This document shows positions 1 through 5,969 of a DNA stretch of 8,779 bases, piece after piece. The translations under genes and the position numbers were made by a program. A model generated the notes under the pieces. It worked only from the letters and a program-made list of their open reading frames with translations. It was not told the DNA's origin and did no database searches. Source of the stretch: an uncultured Eubacteriales bacterium (GTDB taxonomy: Bacteria > Bacillota > Clostridia > Christensenellales > Borkfalkiaceae); NCBI GenBank assembly GCA_900556195.1, contig USOJ01000027.1, positions 1 to 8,779 on the forward strand, given 5' to 3'. The first letter of the stretch is position 1. Each line of letters begins with the position of its first letter.

Positions 1-809
1 CGCGAGGCGACTTCACGGGCGAAGCCGATCTCGTGGGTCACCACCACCATCGTCATCCCCTCCTGCGCGAGATCCTTCATCAATGCCAGCACCTCGCCGA
101 CCATTTCGGGGTCGAGCGCGGAAGTCGGCTCGTCGAAAAGCATTACGTCGGGTTCCATCATTAACGCGCGGACGATCGCTATACGCTGTTTCTGCCCGCC
201 CGAAAGCGTTGACGGATATTCGTTTGCTTTATCGTCAAGACCTATCCTTTTCAACAATTCGTGCGCTTTTTCTTCGGCTTCTTCTTTGCTCTTTATTTTC
301 AGTTGCGTGGGAGCGAGTATCATATTGCCCATAACCGTCAGATTATTGAACAGATTGAAATGCTGAAACACCATTCCCATTTTTCTGCGGGTTACGTTGA
401 TATCCTGAAAATGCTCTTTATAGAACGATTTAACCGCTTTATCGAACTCCGCGCCTTCGCGTTTTTTGAGCAAATCGTTTACCTTGATATCTTTTATCGC
501 CTCTTCGTCGCTCTTGCCGTTTTCCGTCAATTCGCGGTAAGTTTTAGACTTACGGATCATATCGAAATGCAAATACGGGTCGACGGGGGTAAGGAGTTTA
601 CCTTCGAACCAGATTTCGCCGTAGGTCGGAGTTTCGAGCAGATTCATACACCGCAAACACGTAGATTTGCCGCCGCCCGACGGTCCGATTATCGCGATTT
701 TTTCACCTTTTTTTATCTGCAATGATATGCTTTTCAATACTTGTAACTTACCGAAATACTTATAAAGATTGCGTATGTCAATCAAAACGTCAGTATCGTT
801 GTTTATCAC
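1..809 (-). CDS. Polar amino-acid ABC transporter ATP-binding protein, GlnQ type (partial, C-terminus off the left edge)
   Basis: This is the cytoplasmic ATPase that powers import of a polar amino acid together with the permease and lipoprotein encoded upstream. 269 residues are visible. The Walker A GPSGGGKST is at residues 42-50, the Q-loop Gln at 149 (GMVFQHFNLF), the signature LSGGQKQR at 202-209, Walker B VMLFDE at 222-227 with DEPTSALDPE, and the switch His at 259 (VVTHE). These are hallmarks of the GlnQ/HisP family. The start is GTG at 809, with AAGGAG 11 nt upstream, inside the permease end (20-bp overlap, translational coupling likely). Two oddities stand out. About 55 extra charged residues lie between the Walker A domain and the Q-loop (roughly residues 76-140). 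Base composition also rises sharply in the last 120 bp. The missing tail should be small, since the family is usually about 240-260 residues without the insert. Family assignment is very secure; the substrate is not known. Confidence 0.95.
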   Translation of the reverse strand, partial: MINNDTDVLIDIRNLYKYFGKLQVLKSISLQIKKGEKIAIIGPSGGGKSTCLRCMNLLETPTYGEIWFEGKLLTPVDPYLHFDMIRKSKTYRELTENGKSDEEAIKDIKVNDLLKKREGAEFDKAVKSFYKEHFQDINVTRRKMGMVFQHFNLFNNLTVMGNMILAPTQLKIKSKEEAEEKAHELLKRIGLDDKANEYPSTLSGGQKQRIAIVRALMMEPDVMLFDEPTSALDPEMVGEVLALMKDLAQEGMTMVVVTHEIGFAREVAS

Positions 810-1515
810 CTTTCGTCAATCTCCTTTCGATAAGTTTTTGTAATTGTTGCAATAATAGTACGAGAATAAGGTACATTGCGGCTATTATAAATAGCGGCAT
901 ATATAATTGCATATTCGCCGTCGTTATATCCTCCCTTACCTTTGTAAGCTCGTAAATTCCGACGTAACCCGCAACCGAAGTTTCTTTAAGTAACGTAATA
1001 AATTCGTTGAAAATTGTAGGTATCGTACTCTTGAAAGCCTGCGGTAAAACAATTTTCACAAACGTTTTTGACCAGGACAAGCCGAGACTTCTTCCCGCTT
1101 CCGTTTGACCGTAATCGACCGAGTTTATTCCGCCACGCAATATCTCGGACATATACGCCCCCGAATTTATACCGAACACAAGCCCCGCAACAGGTATTCC
1201 GTCCGTATTCGATATCCCAAGCAGTCCCGAAAATTTCATCGTCGCAAAAATAACGAAATAACCGATAAACAACTGTAATACGACGGGCGTTCCGCGTATA
1301 ACGGTAACGTATACCCTCGCCACAGCATCGGCTACGCGCACGAATAGATTCGTTTTAGGAGCAATTCGCACCGCCGTAACGACGACACCTATCACAAAGC
1401 CGATAGCGCACGCTATCAATGCGATAAATACCGTATTTCTGAGCCCTTCCAGATACAAAAGGTAGGTTTTGGCGTCTATAAAACAATCGTAAAAATCCGC
1501 CCAAAGTTTAGCCAT
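790..1515 (-). CDS. Polar amino-acid ABC transporter permease (HisM/GlnP family)
   Basis: This 241-residue integral membrane subunit of an amino-acid importer belongs to the BPD_transp_1 fold. The N-terminal region (about residues 18-30, TYLLYLEGLRNTVFIAL) matches the usual start of the His/Glu/Gln/Arg/opine permease family. It is followed by IRGTPVVLQLF, the family's conserved RGTP loop. The coupling EAA loop is visible as EAGRSLGLSWSKTFVKIVLP. About five hydrophobic segments can be read. I chose ATG at 1515 over the GTG at 1557 because AAGGA lies 7 nt upstream of it, and because the longer form would translate through an intergenic hairpin. The gene lies 56 bp after the binding-protein stop and overlaps the ATPase by 20 bp, so it is the middle gene of the operon. 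Nothing in the sequence is broken. Confidence 0.94.
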   Translation of the reverse strand: MAKLWADFYDCFIDAKTYLLYLEGLRNTVFIALIACAIGFVIGVVVTAVRIAPKTNLFVRVADAVARVYVTVIRGTPVVLQLFIGYFVIFATMKFSGLLGISNTDGIPVAGLVFGINSGAYMSEILRGGINSVDYGQTEAGRSLGLSWSKTFVKIVLPQAFKSTIPTIFNEFITLLKETSVAGYVGIYELTKVREDITTANMQLYMPLFIIAAMYLILVLLLQQLQKLIERRLTKGDKQRY

Positions 1516-1532
1516 AATCTTTTCCTTAATAC

Positions 1533-1572
1533 GCAAAAGAGAGCCTTTACGGCTCACGATTGCAAAAATCGT
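1533..1572 (-). terminator. Tandem hairpins between binding-protein and permease genes (possible partial terminator or RNA stabiliser)
   Basis: Immediately at the binding-protein stop codon the transcript can form a 6-bp hairpin (ACGATT at 1572-1567 with AATCGT at 1561-1556, loop of five). It is followed directly by GAGCC (1555-1551) pairing with GGCTC (1545-1541) around GTAAA, then TCTTTT. The second hairpin plus U-run looks like a weak intrinsic terminator. In binding-protein-dependent transport operons such hairpins commonly lower downstream expression or protect the upstream message, giving excess binding protein. The stem is only 5 bp, so read-through is expected; the role is inference. 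Confidence 0.4.
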
Positions 1573-2378
1573 TATTCTTCGGGTTCGATAACGCTGAATT
1601 TATCGTACCACTTGTCTATCTGTGTCTTTCCGTTTTCATCTTCCTGCAAGAGTTCGTCTATACAGTCGTTTACCTTTTCGATGAGTTTGGAATTACCCTT
1701 CTTTGCCACGATTCCGTAAGATTCCGCCGCGACGTCTTCTATCGTCGCGTATGCGATATCGTTATTCTGAGCGCAGAATTGAGCGGCAACGTAAGAATCG
1801 AGAACGAGATACGTAGAAGGCGAAGTCTTCAGATATTCGAGCGCAAGCGCATATTCGGCAAAACCTTTTACGGTTTTTACGCCCCAAGCGGTTTTATTTT
1901 CGTTTACGAGAGAGTTACCCGTCGTTCCGCTTTGATATACAACGTCTTTACCGTTAAAGTTCGACTTCAAGAAAACACCGTCTTCGTTCAATGCGGGATT
2001 CGAACTTTTCATATATATAACGGTCTGGAACGTTCCGCCGAAATAAAATTTAGAAAATTCGACGTTTTCAGCCCTCGAAGCCGTCCATGAAATACCCGCT
2101 ATGCCGAGAGCATTGTCTTCTTTAATGCCCGCAATAATGGTATCGAAGTTACCGTCTACGATTTTTAATTTATAGCCGTATTTATTCGCGATGTATTTCG
2201 CGATTTCGATATCGACACCGATAACGTCCCTTTTACCCTTTTCCTTAAATTCAAACGGAGCAAAACCCGCTTCGGTATAAACTATAAGGGTGTTTTCTTC
2301 TTTCTTACATCCCGTAAGAGAGAAACAACCGATCGTCGCGGCAATCGCCGCAATAAGTACCGCTAATAATTTTTTCAT
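1572..2378 (-). CDS. Amino-acid ABC transporter substrate-binding lipoprotein (SBP_bac_3 family)
   Basis: This is a surface-anchored binding protein of 268 residues that captures an amino acid and delivers it to the neighbouring permease and ATPase. A lipoprotein signal covers residues 1-23 and the lipobox LTGC puts the lipidated Cys at 24. The mature part opens with the family pattern LIVYTEAGFAPFEF (31-44) and VIGVDIEIAKYIA. AGISWTASR follows, with Arg102 at the position that binds the ligand carboxylate. Next come SGTTGNSL (150-157) and LVLDSYVA with Asp194 at the usual amine-binding position. These two residues argue for a free alpha-amino acid ligand; which one cannot be read off. I chose ATG at 2378 over an in-frame ATG at 2444 because AAAGGAG sits 10 nt upstream and the longer start lies inside the promoter. 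It is the first gene of the operon, with a short leader of about 30 nt. Confidence 0.94.
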   Translation of the reverse strand: MKKLLAVLIAAIAATIGCFSLTGCKKEENTLIVYTEAGFAPFEFKEKGKRDVIGVDIEIAKYIANKYGYKLKIVDGNFDTIIAGIKEDNALGIAGISWTASRAENVEFSKFYFGGTFQTVIYMKSSNPALNEDGVFLKSNFNGKDVVYQSGTTGNSLVNENKTAWGVKTVKGFAEYALALEYLKTSPSTYLVLDSYVAAQFCAQNNDIAYATIEDVAAESYGIVAKKGNSKLIEKVNDCIDELLQEDENGKTQIDKWYDKFSVIEPEE

Positions 2379-2415
2379 TTCGTGTGAACTCCTTTCAAGT
2401 AACGTAACGACGACG

Positions 2416-2444
2416 ATTATACGCTTTAAGAATGTTTTCGTCAA
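2416..2444 (-). promoter_or_regulatory. Sigma-A promoter of the polar amino-acid importer operon
   Basis: On the minus strand TTGACG (2444-2439) is followed by a 17-bp spacer and a perfect TATAAT (2421-2416). Transcription should start near 2409, about 30 nt before the binding-protein ATG at 2378. The upstream DNA is very AT-rich, which could act as an UP-like element. No attenuator or riboswitch fits in the short leader, so any control should act at the DNA level. Confidence 0.85.
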
Positions 2445-2499
2445 GCGTTTTAATGTATATTTTTAAGATTTTTTTGAATATTTTTTAATAATTTATTGA

Positions 2500-2537
2500 T
2501 TTTATGCAATTATACAAATATTATACGGTTTTATGCA
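2500..2537 (-). repeat. Paired direct repeats upstream of the importer promoter (candidate operator)
   Basis: On the plus strand TTTTATGCA occurs at 2500-2508 and again at 2529-2537. Between them ATTATAC occurs twice (2509-2515 and 2520-2526). The ordered pattern of two outer and two inner repeats lies 56-93 bp upstream of the -35 element. It could bind a regulator such as an amino-acid-responsive repressor, but the region is nearly all A/T and chance repetition is plausible. Confidence 0.25.
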
Positions 2538-2548
2538 TTTTTGAAAAG

Positions 2549-2588
2549 TAAAAAACCGCCGAGCGGTCATATAGATCCGCTCGGCGGT
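2549..2588 (-). terminator. Strong intrinsic terminator of the zinc-ribbon membrane protein gene
   Basis: Read on the minus strand, ACCGCCGAGCGG (2588-2577) pairs perfectly with CCGCTCGGCGGT (2566-2555) across a 10-nt loop, giving a 12-bp GC-rich stem. A run of six T follows. It lies 15 bp after the stop of the gene at 2604 and insulates that gene from the importer operon downstream. Confidence 0.93.
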
Positions 2589-2603
2589 GTATAATACTAA
2601 ATT

Positions 2604-4019
2604 TTATTCGGCTTGTTTTTCGATTTGTTTGCTCAAAATAAATTTAACGACGGAGTGTACGAGCGTTATAAGGGAAAGCACGAACACGGAAACAGTCGAA
2701 CCGACGCCGTATTTTATTCCCGACGAACCTAAAATCGCGGATACCTTCGCCAGATCTACGACGTAAACCACGAGCGCGGCGAGCGAACACGCGCAGGCTA
2801 TTATCGAAAATACCATTCCCCACGCGGTATACTTACCTTTATACGAGCGTAAGAATCCGCAAAGCGTAAGCGCAAGGAACAATATCGTAATCAGAACGAG
2901 TACCGCGCTTATCATTCCGCAATAGAGCGCGCCGAATTCGTTCGGTTTGTTTGCCGCAGTATCGGTAACTTTAAGTCCGCTTATAAACGTAAGCGCCAAT
3001 AAAACGGGCGAGAAATTCATTTCGCTCGTCGAAGGCGACGAATACGCCCGCATTTCGATTGCCGCTTCGCCCGCAGACGACAACGCTATTACGCAAAAGA
3101 ACGCGCCCACCGCGCCGAATATGCGGCACACCAACTTTTTGGCGGGAAGATTATCCTTACCCTGCTTAATTATTTTACAGATTATTCCGCCGATCAGGAA
3201 CAACGCGGCGAACGTAAGCCCCGCTTCGGTCCCCGCCGAAAGTCCGATTTTTACGGTTCCGCTCACGCTGCCGTACACGCGTGCGTCGACGTAGTTAAGG
3301 CTTTTGAAGGCGATCGCGCCCGCAATAAGCGAAACTACCGTGAACACGGCGGGGCAAAGATTGCCGTCGTCGGTTTTATGCGTCATAAACTTGACGAACG
3401 CTATTATCGACGTTATCGTACCGACGGTTACGCAGACGAGCATCGCGATTCCGACAACGGTATTAAGCGCGGTTGAAACGTAAAGCCCCGTGGCGTAAAC
3501 GCCGTTATATTCGGGCATCCCCGCAAGAATATCCGCAATATCGGCGTAAGCCTTACCGAAGTAGTAGAAAATCGACTCGCTTTCGGTCTGCCCGACTATC
3601 GCCGTAAGGTCGTCGCCCGTGGCGGTAGCGGTAACTCTTACGCAAAACGCCGCGATAAACGCAATAAGCACGGCGAAAGAAGCAACAGAAGTTCCGACGA
3701 TTTCTAAAATTCTTTTAGCCTTGTCGAAACCTTTCCGGGAAGCGACTTCGCACCTTGCGGCATTCGCGGGTTTATACTTGATTTCGCCTACGGGTTTGCC
3801 GCACCTCGGACAAAAATTACCGTCTTCGATAACTTCTCCGCACGAGCATACGGGTTTACCGTCTACTCTCGCGCCGCAGAATTCGCAATACGCGCCGTCG
3901 CCGTCGACGTATCTTCCGCAAGACGGACAGAGAACTTTTCCGTCGAGTCTTTTGCCGCAGTTTTTGCAAAATACGGCGTTATCCGCGTTTTCACCGTGGC
4001 AGAATTGACATTCTTTCAT
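2604..4019 (-). CDS. Polytopic membrane protein with three N-terminal zinc ribbons, function unknown
   Basis: I do not recognise a named family for the whole 471-residue protein. Residues 1-73 carry three zinc-ribbon units: C4-x2-C7 with C18-x2-C21, C31-x2-C34 with C45-x2-C48, and C58-x-C60 with C70-x2-C73. The third begins CxC instead of CxxC. A short linker rich in basic residues leads to a first membrane helix at about 106-127. The rest contains roughly eight further hydrophobic segments separated by short loops, ending in a basic tail. Such double-zinc-ribbon plus membrane proteins are common in Firmicutes and usually lack an assigned role; the ribbons are expected to be cytoplasmic. The ATG start is supported by AAGGAG (4032-4027) 7 nt upstream. 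The gene is monocistronic, with its own promoter and terminator and two inverted repeats at the promoter, so it is probably regulated independently of both importers. Confidence 0.85.
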   Translation of the reverse strand: MKECQFCHGENADNAVFCKNCGKRLDGKVLCPSCGRYVDGDGAYCEFCGARVDGKPVCSCGEVIEDGNFCPRCGKPVGEIKYKPANAARCEVASRKGFDKAKRILEIVGTSVASFAVLIAFIAAFCVRVTATATGDDLTAIVGQTESESIFYYFGKAYADIADILAGMPEYNGVYATGLYVSTALNTVVGIAMLVCVTVGTITSIIAFVKFMTHKTDDGNLCPAVFTVVSLIAGAIAFKSLNYVDARVYGSVSGTVKIGLSAGTEAGLTFAALFLIGGIICKIIKQGKDNLPAKKLVCRIFGAVGAFFCVIALSSAGEAAIEMRAYSSPSTSEMNFSPVLLALTFISGLKVTDTAANKPNEFGALYCGMISAVLVLITILFLALTLCGFLRSYKGKYTAWGMVFSIIACACSLAALVVYVVDLAKVSAILGSSGIKYGVGSTVSVFVLSLITLVHSVVKFILSKQIEKQAE

Positions 4020-4033
4020 TTTTTCTCTCCTTT

Positions 4034-4057
4034 TTCAACCGATTATAATCGGTTGAA
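4034..4057. promoter_or_regulatory. Perfect 24-bp palindrome between the transcription start and ribosome site (candidate operator)
   Basis: TTCAACCGATTA (4034-4045) is followed at once by its exact complement TAATCGGTTGAA (4046-4057). The palindrome spans roughly +4 to +27 of the predicted transcript and stops directly beside the Shine-Dalgarno AAGGAG. It could be a dimeric repressor site, or an RNA hairpin placed next to the ribosome site. No terminator U-run follows it. Confidence 0.6.
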
Positions 4058-4079
4058 CGGTATAATCATTATATACCGT
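4057..4079. promoter_or_regulatory. Inverted repeat overlapping the -10 box (candidate operator)
   Basis: ACGGTATA (4057-4064) and TATACCGT (4072-4079) are perfect inverted arms separated by 7 bp. One arm covers part of the -10 hexamer at 4068-4073, and the other covers the expected transcription start. Together with the adjoining 24-bp palindrome this makes two abutting dyads at the core promoter, a typical place for repressor binding. The regulator is not identifiable here. Confidence 0.5.
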
Positions 4080-4097
4080 ATGCGGGCGCGTTGTCAA
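4068..4097 (-). promoter_or_regulatory. Sigma-A promoter of the zinc-ribbon membrane protein gene
   Basis: On the minus strand a perfect TTGACA (4097-4092) and a perfect TATAAT (4073-4068) are separated by 18 bp. The start of transcription should fall near 4061. The consensus quality suggests high basal strength, which fits the presence of operator-like dyads over it. Confidence 0.88.
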
Positions 4098-4100
4098 CTT

Positions 4101-4134
4101 AAAACGAAAAAAGACGGAAAAAATTTCCGTCTTT
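4101..4134 (-). terminator. Intrinsic terminator of the TrpXYZ-type importer operon
   Basis: On the minus strand AAAGACGGAAA (4134-4124) pairs perfectly with TTTCCGTCTTT (4120-4110) over a 3-nt loop. A T-rich tail follows (six T, then CG, then four T). It lies about 75 bp beyond the ATPase stop at 4211. The neighbouring zinc-ribbon promoter starts only a few bases further on, so this site separates the two units. Confidence 0.88.
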
Positions 4135-4163
4135 AAGTATTTTTATATATCTGCCCCGCAAAA

Positions 4164-4208
4164 ACGCCCTTCCGAGAGTATGCTCTCCCGTTGAAGCGGG
4201 ATACGCCC
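4164..4208 (-). other. Small structured stretch in the 3' untranslated region of the importer operon
   Basis: Between the ATPase stop and the terminator lie two short, overlapping inverted repeats: GAGAG/CTCTC (4174-4178 and 4183-4187) and TCCCG/CGGGA (4186-4190 and 4197-4201). They are bounded by a direct repeat ACGCCC (4164-4169 and 4203-4208). No U-run follows, so it is not a terminator itself. It may protect the 3' end, or may be incidental. Confidence 0.3.
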
Positions 4209-4210
4209 GA

Positions 4211-4999
4211 TTATTCGGACAAAAGAATACGGTCGTTCAGTTCGCCGATACTTTCGAATTTTTCGAGCAAATCTTTGACCGTGAGTTTCGCCTTTTCTTC
4301 GCCGCTCACGTCGTATACGATTTTGCCCGCGTTCATCATTATAAGTCTGTTGCCGTAAGCGAGCGCGTCGTTCATATTATGCGTAATCATCAACGCGGTT
4401 AGTTTATCTTTTTTGACGATTTCGTCGGTCAGAGTAAGCACTTTTTTAGCCGTTTTGGGGTCTAACGCCGCCGTATGCTCGTCTAAAAGAAGCAATTCGG
4501 GGCTGTTGAGCGAAGCCATTAAAAGCGTAAGCGCCTGCCTTTGCCCGCCCGAAAGCGTTTCTACCTTTTGACCCGTTCTGTCTTCTAGACCGAGTTCGAG
4601 CCCTTTAAGAAGTTCTTTATATGCGGCGAGTTCGCTCTTTTTCATTCCCCATTTAAGTCCTCTGCGTTTGCCTCTTCTATCTGCCAGCGCGAGATTTTCT
4701 TCGATATTCATACTCGCCGCCGTTCCCGAAAGCGGGTCTTGAAAAACTCTCGAAATATACTTCGCACGTTTATATTCCTTTAAGCCCGTAATATTTTTAC
4801 CGCTTAAAAGAATCTCGCCGCCGTCGGGCGGAAACACACCCGAAATAATGTTCAGAAGGGTCGATTTGCCCGCCCCGTTGCCGCCGATAACCGTGATGAA
4901 ATCGCCGTCGTTTACGGTGAGATTTATATCGCAAAGAGCCTGCTTTTCGTTGACCGTTCCTTTATTGAAAGAGAGAGAAACGCCTTTAATTTCTAACAT
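4211..4999 (-). CDS. ABC transporter ATP-binding protein, TrpZ-like (partner of ABC_sub_bind lipoprotein)
   Basis: This 262-residue cytoplasmic ATPase powers the second importer. Walker A GGNGAGKST lies at residues 39-47, the Q-loop Gln at 87 (VFQDPLSGTAASM), the signature LSGGQRQ at 149-155, Walker B LLLLDE at 169-174 and the switch His at 207 (MITHNM). The form DEHTAALDPKTA in place of the common DEPT(S/A)ALD is characteristic of the ATPases that accompany ABC_sub_bind (TrpX/YckA-like) binding proteins, and it agrees with the neighbouring genes. ATG at 4999 has AAGGAG 8 nt upstream. The gene overlaps the permease by 14 bp and is the last gene of the operon, ahead of an intrinsic terminator. 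Length and motifs are complete. Confidence 0.94.
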   Translation of the reverse strand: MLEIKGVSLSFNKGTVNEKQALCDINLTVNDGDFITVIGGNGAGKSTLLNIISGVFPPDGGEILLSGKNITGLKEYKRAKYISRVFQDPLSGTAASMNIEENLALADRRGKRRGLKWGMKKSELAAYKELLKGLELGLEDRTGQKVETLSGGQRQALTLLMASLNSPELLLLDEHTAALDPKTAKKVLTLTDEIVKKDKLTALMITHNMNDALAYGNRLIMMNAGKIVYDVSGEEKAKLTVKDLLEKFESIGELNDRILLSE

Positions 5000-5948
5000 T
5001 TTTCTTACTCCTTATACGTTTCTTGTCGCGTGAGTTTTTCGCGCCCTTTTTCGCGAAGAAATTTTTGACGTTCGGCACGCAGAGCGTTATGACAATAATT
5101 ACGGAAGATACGAGATTTATATCCGTACTTTTCATACCTAACTGTAAGGCGATCGTAAAAATGAGCCTGTATATTACGCCTCCTATGACTACGCCCGTCA
5201 TTTTAAGCCAAAAAGCAAATTTATTCCCGAATATCAATTCGCCTATTATTACCGAAGCAAGACCTATAACGATCGTACCTTCCGCCATTTCGAGGGAAGC
5301 CGAACCGGAATATTGCGCTATCAACGCGCCCGAAAGAGCGGCTAAACCGTTACTTAAAGAAAGCGCGATAAATTTCGTCAGGTCGGTGTTTATCCCCTGA
5401 GCGCGAGCCATTTTTTCGTTACTGCCCGTCGCCCTTACCGACGAGCCTATTTCCGTGCCGAAAAACCAGTACAAAACCGCTATAACCGCGGCTATAAGTA
5501 TACAGGTCGATATTATGGTCAACACGTTTTTATCGTCTATCGGGCTCAAATTAAATAAGTTGGCAAACATGCCGTTGTAACTGCGATTGCGGTCGATGGT
5601 AACGGAATTGCTGCCTTTCATTATTCTCAAATTAACTGAATAAAGAGCCGACATCGTTAAAATTCCCGAAAGTATAGTAGGGATTTTGAATTTAGTATTC
5701 AAAAGAGCGGTAACCGCACCCGCCGCCGCGCCGGCAAGAAAAGCGAGAAGCATTGCAAGCAGCGGATGAATACCAGCCACAATTGCCATTGCCGTAACTG
5801 CGCCGCCTGTCATAAGCGACCCGTCTACGGTAAGGTCGGCAAAGTCGAGTATGCGATAGGATATATACACGCCTATCGCAACTATACTCCACATAAGCCC
5901 CTGCGCTACGCCGCCCGGCAAACTTCTTAATAACGCCATTATGTTCAT
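4986..5948 (-). CDS. ABC transporter permease, TrpY-like (branched-chain-type, BPD_transp_2 fold)
   Basis: This is a 320-residue membrane permease of the importer. It starts MNIMALLRSLPGGVAQGLMWSI and continues with IGVYISYRILDFADLTVDGSL, matching the family in which a LivH-type permease is paired with a TrpX-like lipoprotein. Conserved loops such as GSSVRATGSNEKMARAQGI are visible in the middle, and there are roughly eight hydrophobic segments. The C-terminus is a strongly basic cytoplasmic tail. The start at 5948 has AAGAGG 8 nt upstream; a second in-frame ATG three codons later is possible. The gene begins 21 bp after the lipoprotein stop and overlaps the ATPase start, so the three are one transcript and probably form a homodimeric channel complex with two ATPases. 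Confidence 0.93.
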   Translation of the reverse strand: MNIMALLRSLPGGVAQGLMWSIVAIGVYISYRILDFADLTVDGSLMTGGAVTAMAIVAGIHPLLAMLLAFLAGAAAGAVTALLNTKFKIPTILSGILTMSALYSVNLRIMKGSNSVTIDRNRSYNGMFANLFNLSPIDDKNVLTIISTCILIAAVIAVLYWFFGTEIGSSVRATGSNEKMARAQGINTDLTKFIALSLSNGLAALSGALIAQYSGSASLEMAEGTIVIGLASVIIGELIFGNKFAFWLKMTGVVIGGVIYRLIFTIALQLGMKSTDINLVSSVIIVITLCVPNVKNFFAKKGAKNSRDKKRIRSKKNVRN

Positions 5949-5969
5949 CGTTTTTTCCTCTTACGAATA

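Noticed and set aside
261..725. Plus-strand open frame of 154 codons
   Set aside because: It is antisense to the clearly coding GlnQ-type ATPase on the minus strand and has no recognisable protein features.
1516..1557. Longer permease start at GTG 1557
   Set aside because: It would translate through an intergenic hairpin and lacks a ribosome site; ATG 1515 has AAGGA at proper spacing and gives the normal family length.
2379..2444. Longer binding-protein start at ATG 2444
   Set aside because: That ATG lies within the -35 box, upstream of the expected transcript start. ATG 2378 has a strong ribosome site and begins a standard lipoprotein signal.
4164..4208. tRNA-like fold (TTCAA loop between short stems)
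   Set aside because: The stem lengths do not fit a T-arm, and no acceptor, D or anticodon arms can be found around it.
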